The notes: a model not told the origin generated them from the sequence alone. 64,000 nucleotides of DNA from Hydractinia symbiolongicarpus (GCF_029227915.1 NC_079876.1:1-64000), one strand, 5' to 3'. Shown: positions 9,561-21,839, counted from the first letter of the stretch. A program made the numbers and translations.

Positions 9561-9578
9561 AATAATTTACTTTAATAT

Positions 9579-9641
9579 AGATGGGGGTATTATCTACATA
9601 ATTACAGTATCAACGTAATCCTTTTTATCAGGCACCTCATC
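9579..9641 (-). tRNA. trnI: tRNA-Ile (GAT), haplotype 1, acceptor mismatch
   Basis: Minus strand, anticodon loop TTGATAC (GAT), D-arm beginning TGCCTGATAAAAAGG typical of trnI. Acceptor GATGAGG faces CCCCATC, leaving an A-C mismatch at position 5; haplotype 2 has CCTCATC and pairs fully. In the ancestral order trnI is on the plus strand before trnQ; here it is moved behind trnW and inverted. Confidence 0.88.
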
Positions 9642-9651
9642 TCTTCTTATT

Positions 9652-9713
9652 ATATATGAAATGTAAATTTCTCTTTAAGAATCAAAATCTTACGTGCACA
9701 GAACACTTATATA
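9652..9713 (-). tRNA. trnQ: tRNA-Gln (TTG), haplotype 1
   Basis: Minus strand; anticodon loop in GATTTTGATTC gives TTG, and acceptor TATATAA faces TCATATA with imperfect pairing, so the ends are approximate. Relocated together with trnI between trnW and trnC. Confidence 0.8.
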
Positions 9714-9753
9714 CACATCACCCTGCTTACAATAAGATAATTTTTAGTTAATT

Positions 9754-9815
9754 AGGCCCGGGTTAGAAACAACTCAAGATTTGCAATCTTGTATTTTTTT
9801 TTAAACTACTGAGCC
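9754..9815 (-). tRNA. trnC: tRNA-Cys (GCA), haplotype 1
   Basis: Minus strand; stem CAAGA/TCTTG with loop TTGCAAA gives GCA. Acceptor GGCTCAG/CCGGGCC has one A-C mismatch. The plus-strand reading would place TGC in the loop, but that orientation lacks a good acceptor and trnA is found elsewhere. A T9 run lies in the D-arm; haplotype 2 has T8. Confidence 0.85.
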
Positions 9816-9828
9816 GTAAATTAATCAT

Positions 9829-9888
9829 AGTAAAGGGAATAATCCTTAACTAAATTTACAATTTAGCACCTATAATCGGCCACTTTAC
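9829..9888 (-). tRNA. trnY: tRNA-Tyr (GTA), haplotype 1
   Basis: Minus strand; acceptor GTAAAGT pairs with CCTTTAC except at the innermost pair, and loop TTGTAAA gives GTA. Two bases separate it from cox1. Confidence 0.88.
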
Positions 9889-9890
9889 TT

Positions 9891-11424
<1,534 letters not shown>

Positions 11425-11429
<5 letters not shown>

Positions 11430-11488
11430 AGTGGCAGAAACATATATGCATTGGATTTAAGCTCCAAAGATGGGTACCCCCTTTAAAA
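11425..11488 (+). tRNA. trnL2: tRNA-Leu(UUR) (TAA), haplotype 1
   Basis: Acceptor TTTAAAG/CTTTAAA is perfect and includes the cox1 stop; D-arm TGGCAGA and anticodon TAA in GGATTTAAGCTCC. Its position between cox1 and cox2 is the classic pancrustacean marker. Confidence 0.93.
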
Positions 11489-12175
11489 GTGTCTCAATGA
11501 TTCCAACTAGGTTTACAAAATGGGAATTCACCTCTCATAGAACAACTTATTTTTTTCCATGACCATGCTTTACTAGTGGTAATCTTAATTACTTCTCTTG
11601 TAGGCTTTTTCTTAGCTGCATTGTTTTCTAATAAATTTCTCCATCGTTATCTACTTGATGGCCAGGCAATCGAGACGGTTTGAACCGTTATTCCTGCTAT
11701 TATTTTAGTAGCTATCGCTCTTCCTTCTATTCGTCTTCTCTATTTAATCGATGAAATTCATAACCCTGCCTTGACTATTAAGGTAACGGGGCATCAGTGA
11801 TACTGATCCTATGAATACTCTGATTTTGACGATATTCAATTTGATTCATACATAATCCCTTCAAATGAACTTTCTACCGGTATATATCGTTTACTTGATG
11901 TAGACAATCGTATGCCAGTGCCCTATAATCAAGCTATCCGTCTGATGATTACTTCAGATGACGTTCTACACTCATGAGCTGTACCATCTCTAGGTATTAA
12001 GATGGATGCAGTTCCAGGCCGGCTTAATCAATCCAGACTTCTAGTGAATATACCCGGAGTATTTTATGGACAATGTTCCGAAATTTGTGGATCTGGACAT
12101 AGTTTTATACCTATTGTGATTGAAGCTGTTGGAGAGAGAGACTTTCTAAAGTGACTTGAGTTACAAATTTCATAG
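11489..12175 (+). CDS. cox2: Cytochrome c oxidase subunit II, haplotype 1
   Basis: Complex IV subunit that receives electrons from cytochrome c through CuA. GTG at 11489, directly after trnL2, reads as Met in [18 protein letters not shown]; 228 residues to TAG. Two N-terminal transmembrane helices precede the cupredoxin domain, with GHQWYWSYEYSDF (aromatic region), [13 protein letters not shown] (CuA His) and [13 protein letters not shown] (CuA Cys, Glu, His). The stop codon lies inside trnK by five bases. All eight differences I noticed from haplotype 2 are synonymous. Confidence 0.97.
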
Positions 12176-12234
12176 GGTGGCTGAAAGTCAAGCGGTAGCC
12201 TCTTAAGCTCTCTTATGGTAATTACCCCCTGTGG
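12171..12234 (+). tRNA. trnK: tRNA-Lys (CTT), haplotype 1
   Basis: Acceptor CATAGGG/CCCTGTG, D-arm TGGCTGAAAG and loop CTCTTAA give anticodon CTT. The CTT anticodon bears on the AGG question raised in the findings. Confidence 0.9.
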
Positions 12235-12237
12235 TAC

Positions 12238-12299
12238 AGAGACTTAGTTTATTAATAAATATAAGGTTGTCAACTTTAAGAAGCCGATGGCAGTCTCTT
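12238..12299 (+). tRNA. trnD: tRNA-Asp (GTC), haplotype 1
   Basis: Perfect acceptor AGAGACT/AGTCTCT; the TTGTCAA loop gives GTC. Immediately precedes atp8. Confidence 0.92.
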
Positions 12300-12461
12300 A
12301 TTCCTCAAATAATACCACTTCCTTGAATTATGGTTTTCCTTGTATCTATAGCTTTACTATGAGCTATTATAACTATGGTATTTTTCCTTTATCAACCCCG
12401 TTCGGTTTCTTCTGCTAAAGGCTTCTCTGATGGAACTGTTTACTTAAATTGAAAATGATAG
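12300..12461 (+). CDS. atp8: ATP synthase subunit 8, haplotype 1
   Basis: Tiny F0 subunit of 53 residues beginning IPQMMPLPWIM (ATT start abutting trnD), the conserved arthropod atp8 opening, then one transmembrane helix and a charged tail. TAG at 12459-12461 overlaps atp6 by 7 bases, the usual bicistronic arrangement. GGA (Gly) near the C-terminus becomes CGA (Arg) in haplotype 2. Confidence 0.92.
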
Positions 12462-13114
12462 CAAACCTTTTTTCAGTATTTGATCCGACTTCCTCTTTTT
12501 TATCCAACTGATTAAGAATACTAATCCCACTTTTGTTTATAGTAATATCTTTCTGATTGATTCCTTCGCGACCTCAATTTTTGGCTAAGAGAGTTTTAAT
12601 GGGATTAAATCGGGAGATATCCCTCCTTATAGGCCCAGCAAGATTTGGTGCCAATATCCTAGTTATTGCCCTTTTCTTATTTATTTTATTTAATAATTTT
12701 ATCGGTTTATTCCCTTATATTTTTACCGCTACTAGACATTTAGCAGTTACCTTAAGACTAGCAGTTCCTCTGTGAATCTCTTTTATTCTATATACTTGGA
12801 TTAAGGAGACAACGAATGCTTTAGCCCATCTTGTACCTTTAGGAACACCGGCACCTTTAATACCTTTCATGGTATTAATTGAAATCATTAGAAATATGAT
12901 TCGGCCTATTACACTCTCTGTCCGTCTTGCGGCTAATATAATTGCCGGCCATCTCCTATTGACTCTTTTAGGGGCTCAAGGTACCCTGGAAAATTTATAT
13001 GTTACTTCAATTGTAGTATTTTCACAGATTATCCTATTAATGTTGGAATTCTCTGTAGCTATTATTCAATCTTATGTTTTTATGACTCTAATGACTCTCT
13101 ATGCAAGAGAATAA
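12455..13114 (+). CDS. atp6: ATP synthase subunit 6 (a), haplotype 1
   Basis: Proton-channel subunit a of F0. ATG at 12455 within the end of atp8; 219 residues to TAA. The essential Arg lies in [20 protein letters not shown]. The stop TAA shares its last A with the cox3 ATG. Differences from haplotype 2 seen here are synonymous. Confidence 0.96.
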
Positions 13115-13899
13115 TGAATCAATTAAATCACCCGTATCATTTGGTTAATATTAGACCTTGACCCCTGGCTACCGGAATAGGAGCTTTTGCGATGACTTCT
13201 GGACTTGTCAAATGGTTTCATTCATTTGATAGAATACTATTTTTTACAGGATTAATAACAATCATATTTGTTTCGTATCAATGATGACGAGACGTATCAC
13301 GAGAAGCTACTTTTCAAGGAATACATTCAACGAAGGTCGGATTTGGGTTGCGATGGGGAATAATCCTATTTATTATCTCTGAAGTTTTCTTTTTTGTCTC
13401 TTTCTTTTGGGCATTTTTTCACAGAAGTTTGTCGCCAAATATTGAAGTTGGGGCCTTATGGCCCCCGATCGGAGTGGAAAGCTTTAATCCATTTCAAGTG
13501 CCCCTGCTTAATACAAGTATTCTGCTGGCTTCAGGAGTTACGGTAACTTGAGCCCACCATGCCTTAATAGAAAATAATTTTGATCAATGCCTTCAGGGGC
13601 TTCTATTTACTGTATTGCTGGGGCTATATTTTTCATTTCTTCAAGGGTTGGAATACATAGAAGCCTCGTTTACTATTGCGGATAGAATCTATGGGTCTAC
13701 ATTCTTTTTAGCGACAGGTTTTCATGGTTTACATGTACTTATTGGTACTATTTTTCTTATAATTTGTATCTTACGTCACGCTAAGTGCTACTTTTCTCCC
13801 CAACATCATTTCGGGTTTGAAGCTGCAGCTTGATATTGACACTTTGTTGATGTTGTCTGATTGTTTCTCTATCTTTCTATCTACTGATGAGGTGAATAG
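13114..13899 (+). CDS. cox3: Cytochrome c oxidase subunit III, haplotype 1
   Basis: Complex IV core membrane subunit, 261 residues. It opens [11 protein letters not shown] and contains [46 protein letters not shown], and closes [21 protein letters not shown]. Ends in TAG here and TAA in haplotype 2. The gene follows atp6 with one shared base and precedes trnG. Confidence 0.97.
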
Positions 13900-13900
13900 G

Positions 13901-13961
13901 ATCTTTCTAGTATAAATATTATACTTGACTTCCAATCAAGAGATCCTGTTAGGGAAAGATA
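13901..13961 (+). tRNA. trnG: tRNA-Gly (TCC), haplotype 1
   Basis: Acceptor ATCTTTC/GAAAGAT perfect; stem CTTGA/TCAAG with loop CTTCCAA, anticodon TCC. In haplotype 2 one acceptor A-T pair becomes a G-T wobble. Confidence 0.91.
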
Positions 13962-14297
13962 ATTATTTTAATTTGATTAAGAATTTTTATGCTTGTTTTT
14001 ATTATATTAACCCTCGGAATGTTTGTGAATAAGAAAGTCTCTCTGGATCGCGAAAAGAGTTCACCATTTGAATGCGGATTCGATCCTTTGAATTCCTCTC
14101 GTACCCCCTTTTCTATTCGGTTCTTTGTTATTACTCTAATTTTTCTTATTTTTGATGTAGAGATTACTTTACTCCTACCTATAGTATATTTGAATATGTC
14201 TTCACCGACAACCTACCTGATTATCTTCTTTACTTTCATCCTTGTTGCGGGGGTATTTTATGAGTGAAAGGAAGGTGCCCTAAGATGAATTAAATAA
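13962..14297 (+). CDS. nad3: NADH dehydrogenase subunit 3, haplotype 1
   Basis: Complex I subunit of 111 residues bearing the quinone-linked loop. ATT at 13962 abuts trnG (the first ATG is 27 bases further on). The [23 protein letters not shown] motif contains the conserved Cys; [22 protein letters not shown] follows. The C-terminus reads FYEW-K-EGALSWIK with AAG for the Lys; haplotype 2 has AGG there. Confidence 0.95.
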
Positions 14298-14326
14298 TCA
14301 TTAACTTTATCAAAGACACTTTATTC

Positions 14327-14388
14327 AGGAGAATAGTTTAAATAGAACATTGGGTTTGCATCCTAAAAGAGGGATCTTCCTTCTCTCA
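14327..14388 (+). tRNA. trnA: tRNA-Ala (TGC), haplotype 1
   Basis: Loop TTTGCAT between TTGGG and CCTAA gives TGC; acceptor AGGAGAA/TTCTCTC has one outer mismatch. First of the six-tRNA block A-R-N-S1-E-F. A 29-bp spacer separates it from nad3. Confidence 0.85.
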
Positions 14389-14452
14389 GAGTGAGAATTG
14401 ATGTTATCAAATCCAGTTTCGACCTGAATTTAGGCCTTTCGGCCCCCACTCT
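14389..14452 (+). tRNA. trnR: tRNA-Arg (TCG), haplotype 1, acceptor mismatch
   Basis: Loop TTTCGAC gives TCG. Acceptor GAGTGAG faces CCCACTC with an A-C mismatch at position 6; haplotype 2 has GAGTGGG and pairs fully. Confidence 0.83.
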
Positions 14453-14515
14453 TTAGCAGAAGCTAATTGATAGCGCTTCATTGTTAATGAAGAGGAAGGG
14501 ATGACCCCTGTTAAG
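14453..14515 (+). tRNA. trnN: tRNA-Asn (GTT), haplotype 1
   Basis: Acceptor TTAGCAG/CTGTTAA fully paired with one wobble; stem CTTCA/TGAAG closes loop TTGTTAA, anticodon GTT. Confidence 0.92.
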
Positions 14516-14580
14516 AGGCAGAAAGAAGGATGGGAGCTGCTAACTCTTCAACCGGGTAGTTAAATTCTACTCACTGCCTA
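14516..14580 (+). tRNA. trnS1: tRNA-Ser(AGN) (GCT), haplotype 1
   Basis: Acceptor AGGCAG/CTGCCT and loop CTGCTAA give GCT. The D-arm is reduced, as usual for metazoan trnS1. It shares its last base with trnE. Confidence 0.86.
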
Positions 14581-14643
14581 TTTATATAGTATATTTAATA
14601 CGATGCATTTTCAATGCATAAATGGATAAATATCCTTTAAATA
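14580..14643 (+). tRNA. trnE: tRNA-Glu (TTC), haplotype 1
   Basis: Stem TGCAT/ATGCA closes loop TTTCAA-type sequence with anticodon TTC; acceptor ATTTATA/TTTAAAT. Overlaps trnF on the opposite strand by two bases. Confidence 0.88.
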
Positions 14644-14703
14644 TTTCCAGGAATCATCCACCCCAACATCTTCAGTGTTGTGCTCTTATTAAGCTATAGA
14701 AAT
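14642..14703 (-). tRNA. trnF: tRNA-Phe (GAA), haplotype 1
   Basis: Minus strand; acceptor ATTTCTA/TGGAAAT, stem ACAAC/TGTTG-type around loop with anticodon GAA. It punctuates the 3' end of nad5. Confidence 0.89.
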
Positions 14704-16324
14704 ATATAAATAGTGTGAATAATAAAGAAGATAGGATAAGTACCTTATATGGAGAGGAGGTTAGGAACGAAAATAAAGATGACCCCCGTAAGCTATTATG
14801 ATAGATTAATGACGGTCCCGCTTCTTCTACCCAACCACAATCACCCTCATGATAGAGGAGTTCACCCATAAGTAAAGGTATGAAGCTTGTTCGCCCTGTA
14901 ATGAATGGTAAAAATATTATTCTACTTACATAATGTCTTAGGCTTAAACTAAATGATTTGACAAAGTAAGGTAAAATCACCCCTACTGTAATAAGGGAGA
15001 GGAGGAGAATCTTTTCAAATGGACCTAAGATGATTCTTACGTCCCCCAGAAAACATCAATAGAAGATATACCCCCCTATAACAGCCCCCCAATAAAGAAC
15101 AAAAAGAGGAGTTAGGTAGTCCCCCTCTTCGTCCCTGTATTGACAGCTTAAATTATAATTATAGGAGCACAAACATATTATCGCAATTCGTGAAGAGTAA
15201 GTTCTTGTTAGAAGACATGAAACTAATATAAGTACACTAGGAAATAATATATACAGACTCTCTGAAGATTCAATAATTAGGTCTTTTGAAAAGAAACCCG
15301 ATAAATATGGGAACCCTATTAATCTAAGAGAGCAAACTAAGATAATATAGCTAGTGTAGGGGAGTATCCTGGATACCCCTCCTATACGACGTATATCTTG
15401 TACCCCTAGCGAATGAATTACGACCCCCGAACATATAAAAAGAAGAGCCTTAAAAAGTGCATGGGCAAAAAGATGAAAATAACAGAATAGACTGAGCCCT
15501 AAGCCTAGAGAAAATATTATTACTCCTAGCTGGCTTAATGTAGATAACGCAATTACTCGTTTTAGATCGTTTTCTCCGAACGCAGCCAGGCCTGAAAAAA
15601 AGGAAGTTAAGGCCCCCATGACAACGAGTAAAAAACACCCTCTCTCTTCAAATGAGGGAGACAAACGAATTATCAAATAGATCCCGGCTGTCACTAGTGT
15701 GGATGAATGGACTAGGGATGAGACAGGGGTAGGAGCCGCCATGGCTGCTGGTAACCATGCAGAAAAAGGTAGTTGAGCTCTTTTGGTAAAAGAAGATAAA
15801 ATGAAGAAAAGCATAATTGATAAAGAGAAGTATCTTAAGAATATATAGTCCCAGCTCTTAGAGTAAAATATTAGCCCCAATGACCATAAAATTAATACAT
15901 CACCTACTCGATTTCTTAAAATAGTAATTATTCCTCTAGAGGAAGAATTGTAATTTTTGTAAAATATGATTAATAGATATGAAGTGATGCCTAACCCATC
16001 TCAACCTAATATTAATCTTAATCCATCCGAAGATATAATCAACAGAACCATAGATGAGATGAATCCTAATATTATGTATATAAAACGATTAACAAAAGTT
16101 TCACCTCTCATATAATAAGAAGAATAAATTATAACTTGAGAAGAGATTAAGAGAACTAAGAAGATGAATGATAGTCTTAGCCAATCAAAGCACACTTGAT
16201 AATCCAAATGCAAAAAGGATACTTTTAATAAGTAGATTTCATCTGATAGGAATAATAAAAATGAGCAACAAACACTTATTACTCCGGTAAATAGTAAGAT
16301 GTAACCTGATACAAAATATAACAA
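14704..16324 (-). CDS. nad5: NADH dehydrogenase subunit 5, complete, haplotype 1
   Basis: Largest mtDNA-encoded proton-pumping subunit of complex I. TTG at 16324 ([14 protein letters not shown]) is taken as start because it abuts trnH with no better codon nearby. The frame runs 540 codons and ends in a lone T at 14704 beside trnF, to be completed to TAA by polyadenylation. The antiporter-like core [44 protein letters not shown] is in the middle, followed by [20 protein letters not shown]. In-frame TGA codons (for example at 15056-15058) are Trp. The gene spans the point where the first pass meets the second, showing that the circle closes without a break. Confidence 0.96.
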
Positions 16325-16387
16325 TACTGTCAGAGATGACTCTCCTTTAGTTCCACAAACTAATATTCTCTTTAAACTATAACAGTA
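16324..16387 (-). tRNA. trnH: tRNA-His (GTG), haplotype 1, second pass
   Basis: Same sequence as 491-554. Confidence 0.9.
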
Positions 16388-17575
16388 GACGAAAATTAAA
16401 GTCAGTAACGGAATCAGATGAGCTCTTCCGATTATATATTCCTTTAAGTTGTATTCTAATCAGCTGAAGATATACAATCTCTCCCCGTGACTTGTACTAG
16501 AGTATAAATAAATACAATAACAAGATGAAAGAAAACATAGGATTCCAGATAGGCCTACTACTATTCAGTCTAGACTAAATACACCGATAAAAAAATATAT
16601 TTCGGAAAAAAAGTTAAGTGAGGGGGGTAATCCTATATTCAAAAAGCTAAGACTGAGTCATCAAAAACATAAATATGGAAAAAGAGAGATTATTCTACGG
16701 GTAAGAAGGAATCTGCGACTTCAGATGCGCGCATAAAATAGATAGCTTAAGTAGAATAATCCAGAGGAACAAATCCCGTGAGATACCATTATTAAAATTG
16801 ATCTTATGTTGGTGTAAGTACAAGATATAAGTATACCTAGAATGACGAATGATATGTGAGCGACGGAGGAATAAGCAATTAAGGATTTGACATCAGATTG
16901 GCGTAGACAGATCAAGCAGCTGAAGATCCCGCCTATTAAGCAGACCCCTATTAATGTTGTTTCTCTATAAATATTTAGTACTTGTACTAAATAGAGGCCG
17001 TAACCCCCTAGCTTGAGGAGAATAGCGGCTAATACTATAGAGCCGGTTACTGGGGCCTCTACGTGAGCCTTAGGTAATCAAATGTGTGCAAAATAAACTG
17101 GGAGTTTCACTAGAAAAGAAAGGATGGCTAGCAAGAAGATTATCTTGTCTATGAAATTACCCCAAAATTGTAAGAAGGACGACGAATAAATACTCGTGTG
17201 AGCAATGATGATAAAGAGTAGAGGTAAAGAGGATAGTAGAGTATAGAATAAGAAATAATAGGAAGCAGGTAGACGCTCTGGCTGGTAACCTCACCCGAGG
17301 ATTAAAATAATTGTGGGAATTAGAGAGCACTCAAAGAAGACGTAGAATAAGATGAATGACTGCGTAGTAAACGTGAGTCACAGGAGGACAAACAAGCTTA
17401 CAAGAATAGTTCTATAGCTTAATGGTCAACTTGGCTTTAATCTGATAACTATTAAAAAGAAAATACCTGAAGTCAATGTTAAAAGAATAATTCCCCACTC
17501 TAGATGGAATTCTGATATTAACTTGTATATTAATATTAAGTATATTAAACTTGAGGTAAAGAACCACTTATTCAT
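16387..17575 (-). CDS. nad4: NADH dehydrogenase subunit 4, haplotype 1, second pass
   Basis: Second read of the haplotype 1 gene described at 554-1742; I noticed no differences. Same ATG within nad4L and same incomplete T stop at the trnH boundary. Confidence 0.93.
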
Positions 17576-17828
17576 TTAGGAATTGTACTTGATCTGATCC
17601 TGACGAACGTACTAATGATACCAATACTGATAATCCTAGAGCTCCTTCACAAACTGTGACTCTAAGAAAGATGAATGCGTTAATCATTCTCATATAGTTT
17701 GAATATACCAATAATCTGAACAATAAAAGAATGAGAAATTCTAATCTCAATAGAGTTACTAGGAGATGTTTGTTTCTTGAAGAGAAGATTAGTAATCCTA
17801 AAGAAAGTGATAGGTAAATTATTATGAT
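17568..17828 (-). CDS. nad4L: NADH dehydrogenase subunit 4L, haplotype 1, second pass
   Basis: Second read of 1735-1995; same uncertainty about the start codon. Confidence 0.88.
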   Translation of the reverse strand: MIIIYLSLSLGLLIFSSRNKHLLVTLLRLEFLILLLFRLLVYSNYMRMINAFIFLRVTVCEGALGLSVLVSLVRSSGSDQVQFLNE

Positions 17829-17829
17829 T

Positions 17830-17891
17830 GACTGAGTAATTAAAAAATAATATCGGTCTTGTAAACCGAATTTAGAGGAATCTCTCGGTCT
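17830..17891 (+). tRNA. trnT: tRNA-Thr (TGT), haplotype 1, second pass
   Basis: Same sequence as 1997-2058. Confidence 0.88.
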
Positions 17892-17952
17892 TCAAAAGAG
17901 TTATTAACATCTTTAACTTCCAAAGTTAATATTTTTATTAAACTACCTTTTG
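17892..17952 (-). tRNA. trnP: tRNA-Pro (TGG), haplotype 1, second pass
   Basis: Same sequence as 2059-2119. Confidence 0.88.
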
Positions 17953-17954
17953 AC

Positions 17955-18422
17955 ATCCTAGGATCTATCGTTGTTATTTCCATATTTATACTTCTAATGA
18001 ATCATCCTCTTGCTTTTACACTCTCGTTGTTCGTTCAAACTTTATTGATTTGTGTTATGCTTAAAAATGTTTCTCTGTGAATTTCACTAATTCTCTTTTT
18101 GATCTTTCTAGGAGGGATTCTCGTAATGTTTATTTATGTGTCTTCGCTAAGAGCTAACGAGAAATTTGCTGTGGATTTAACGTCATTTATATGAGTGGTA
18201 CCTACAATTGTCTTGTCTTTCTTAGTTTTAAATAAGAATTTCATGTTTATGAGCCCTTCCTCGGGCTACCTTTATCCTACCGATTTCGTGATCATCAATT
18301 TTAATGTTAATAGACTTACCATATTGGCCTACTCGTTTATAGTGGTATATTTATTTTTAGCACTCCTGCTGGTCATTGATTTTTTAAACAGTAATAAAAA
18401 GCCTTTACGGTCAATGATCTAG
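17955..18422 (+). CDS. nad6: NADH dehydrogenase subunit 6, haplotype 1, second pass
   Basis: Second read of 2122-2589, 155 residues, no differences noticed. Confidence 0.92.
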
Positions 18423-18447
18423 TGATTCCGTAATATTAGGAAATAAA

Positions 18448-19578
18448 ATGTTATCTCTACGTAAGACGCAACCTACCCTTAAAATCATTAATTCTGCCTT
18501 GGTGGATCTACCTGTGCCGGCCAACATTTCTATTTGATGAAACTTTGGGTCTCTCCTGGGCCTCTGTCTTCTTATTCAAATTGTTACTGGACTTTTTTTA
18601 GCGATGCATTACACGGCGAGAGTAGACTTAGCTTTCTCTAGAGTGGCCCATATTTGCCGAGATGTCAACTACGGTTGGCTGCTCCGGACTGTCCACGCCA
18701 ATGGTGCCTCTTTTTTCTTTATTTGTATTTATTTTCATATTGGCCGAGGGATGTATTATGGTTCTTTTCATTATTTCGAGACATGAATGACTGGAATTGC
18801 TCTTTTGTTTCTTGTGATGGCCGCTGCTTTTTTAGGGTATGTTCTCCCGTGAGGTCAAATGTCCTTCTGGGGAGCGACTGTAATTACAAACTTAGTATCT
18901 GCCGTACCTTATATTGGTAACGATGTAGTACAATGGTTATGAGGGGGGTTTGCTGTTGATAATCCCACTCTGACGCGATTTTTCACTTTTCATTTCTTGA
19001 TCCCCTTTCTGGTGGCCGGTCTGACAATAATTCATCTTTTATTCCTTCATCAAAGAGGTTCGAATAACCCCCTTGGAATTAACGCTAACTTAGACAAGTT
19101 ACCGTTCCACCCTTATTTTACCATTAAGGATACCGTGGGGTTTATAGTCCTTATCTTTTTTCTTGTGACTCTCTCCTTAACTAGACCCTATCTTCTGGGG
19201 GACCCAGATAATTTCATTCCTGCTAACCCATTGGTTACCCCAGCTCATATCCAACCGGAATGATATTTTCTGTTCGCATACGCTATTTTGCGGTCTATTC
19301 CTAATAAGCTAGGAGGGGTAATCGCCCTTGTCTCTTCTATTCTTATTCTTGTGTCCCTTCCCTTTACATTTAAGCCTAAGTTTCGAGGTCTTGAGTTTTA
19401 TTCTGTAGCCCAGCCTTTGTTTTGATCCTGAGTGTCAGTCTTTTTACTTCTAACATGGATTGGGGCACGACCTGTAGAAGACCCCTATATTTTTCTGGGA
19501 CAGATTCTTACATGTGCTTACTTCTCATATTTTGTGTTTACTCCGATTGTTATTAATTTGAATGACAAAATTGTCTAA
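18448..19578 (+). CDS. cob: Cytochrome b, haplotype 1, second pass
   Basis: Second read of 2615-3745, 376 residues, no differences noticed; compare with the haplotype 2 version at 34290-35420. Confidence 0.96.
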
Positions 19579-19580
19579 TT

Positions 19581-19649
19581 AGACCCCTTGGCCGATTAAA
19601 GCATCTGTTTTGAAAGCAGAATAAGGTTGATTATACAACCAGGGGTCTT
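19581..19649 (+). tRNA. trnS2: tRNA-Ser(UCN) (TGA), haplotype 1, second pass
   Basis: Same sequence as 3748-3816. Confidence 0.9.
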
Positions 19650-19654
19650 TATTT

Positions 19655-20551
19655 TTAACCCCCTTGAGAAAGGCTTCAGTAAAAACACAGGAATATTAAA
19701 GATGTAGGTAAAAGACTTTTCCAGCATAAATGTATCAGGTTATCATAACGATAGCGGGGATAAGAGCCGCGTCTCCATAGATAGGAGTACACCACTAAAC
19801 AAAATATGAGGAAGCTTATAGACCCGAATACTACACTAAATAGTAGAGATATGAAAAGAATGCTAGCGTATTCTGATAATATAATTAGAGCGAAACCGAC
19901 TCCTATGTATTCTGTATTGAAACCCGACACTAACTCGGATTCACCCTCAGCTAGATCGAAGGGTGTTCGATTAGTCTCTGCCAGAATTGTGATAAATCAG
20001 CACAATCCTAGAGGGAGACATAGGTATAAAGGTCACCCTACGTAAGAGGATTTCACTAGGTACCCTTCTAGATCGAGCTTTTTAAATAACATTAAAGGAG
20101 AAAGGATGATAATAATCAAAGATACCTCATAGGAGATGGTCTGTGCCCCTGCGCGAATTCTTCCTAGCAAAGAATACTTAGAGTTAGAGGACCAGCCTGC
20201 AACCATAATTCTGTATACTCTCACTCTCATTGCACAGATAACTAATAGGAATGATAAATTGAATTTTGCACCGTAAGAGATAAATGGGACTAGAGTTCAT
20301 AAGAAAAAGGAAAGGAATAGACTGAACACAGGAGCAACGAGGTACGGTATGAAATTGGAGACAAGAGGAAGTGAGACTTCCTTACAAAATAATTTGACCC
20401 CATCAGAAAAAGGTTGTAGGATCCCAAGAAAGCCGACTTTATTTGGACCCTTACGTAACTGAATGTAACCCAAAATCTTTCGTTCTAATAGTGTTAAAAA
20501 AGCAACTGAAACTAAAACCATAACTACTTGTAAAAAAATAAAATAGATCAT
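19655..20551 (-). CDS. nad1: NADH dehydrogenase subunit 1, haplotype 1, second pass
   Basis: Second read of 3822-4718, 298 residues. Confidence 0.95.
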
Positions 20552-20562
20552 TTAAGCTAGTG

Positions 20563-20626
20563 CTATCAACTAAGGTCTCCTTATGAATAGATCCTAAATC
20601 TAACGCATTTGTCTGCCAAGCTGACA
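20563..20626 (-). tRNA. trnL1: tRNA-Leu(CUN) (TAG), haplotype 1, second pass
   Basis: Same sequence as 4730-4793. Confidence 0.88.
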
Positions 20627-21780
20627 TAAAATCTCAAGAGGTCCTTTCGTACTATCATGAGTGGATTTGCCTTGGGGGTAGAAACTAACCTGGCTTACGC
20701 CGGTCTGAACTCAGATCACGTAGGGGTTTAACAGTCGAACAGACTGCCTCTCTAGGCTGCTGCACCGAGTAGGGTCCCTGAACCAACATCGAGGTCGCAA
20801 ACTCTTTTGTCGATTTGAACTCTCAAAAAGAATTACGCTGTTATCCCTAAGGTAACTTGGTCTTTATTCATCTAAGGATCAATGGTCATTTATTGATGTG
20901 TTTATGTTGTAAGTGTTTATTCTGTTCTTACCGTCGCCCCAACCGAACATTGTTTTACTCTGTCTAATTACCTACCGCAAGACAAAAGAATTAAATGTAA
21001 AGATCTATAGGGTCTTATCGCCCTCCAAGTACATTTAAGCTTTTTCACTTAAAGATTAACTTCAATTTAATCGAAGAGACAGACCATCTCTCGTCAAACC
21101 ATTCATTCCAGCCTCAAATCAAAAGGCTAATGATTATGCTACCTTCGCATGGTCAGTATACCACGGCCCTTTAATTCATCAGTGGGCAGGCTCGACCTCC
21201 CAAAGTTGAGAGGCGATGTCTTTGTTAAACAGGCGGAGATGAGTTTTGCCGAATTCCTTTGGGATTTTGTGAGGAACATTGTGTTAAGTGTATTTATAGT
21301 TCTACTAATTCTATCATTGTGATTGCTAAATTTATGTAATTAGCATCGGCTAGTCTTAATTAATTATTTTGAAATTATCATTTTAGTAACAATGGTTATT
21401 AAACCAAGGCAACTTTTAAGCCTAATCATGTTTTTCTTGATATTATAATATAATTTTTTCTAGAGCTCGTCCCCTAGAAAATCTTCCTTGCGGAGTACCC
21501 TAAAGGAGTATTCTGCCAACCAGATATAAAGGTACGAAATATTTTTCACAACGATATTGGTCTTGAAGAGATTTATGAAACAATCATCTTTAACCAATAT
21601 AGATCACCTTGTTTCGGGATTCAGCAATAAAGATTGAAATTTAATAAACCCTGATACAAAAGGTACAAACAATAACTTCTTTGTAATTAGTAGACTTTCC
21701 TTTTCAGTACTTAGACCTTGAATAAATTCGATTCTTTTACTAATGTAATATTGTTTTAAATAAATTTGTAAATAAAGATT
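20627..21780 (-). rRNA. rrnL: 16S rRNA, haplotype 1, second pass
   Basis: Second read of 4794-5947; ends inferred from flanking trnL1 and trnV. Confidence 0.94.
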
Positions 21781-21839
21781 TAGAGAGCACTCTCAAGAGT
21801 ATCTTTTTAGTGTAAGCAAAATGTTTATTCAAACTCCCT
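21781..21839 (-). tRNA. trnV: tRNA-Val (TAC), haplotype 1, second pass
   Basis: Same sequence as 5948-6006. Confidence 0.83.

Noticed and set aside
14672-16324. Apparent premature stops breaking nad5, nad4 and nad1 into pieces
   Set aside because: The stops are TGA, which encodes Trp in this mitochondrial code; trnW has anticodon TCA.
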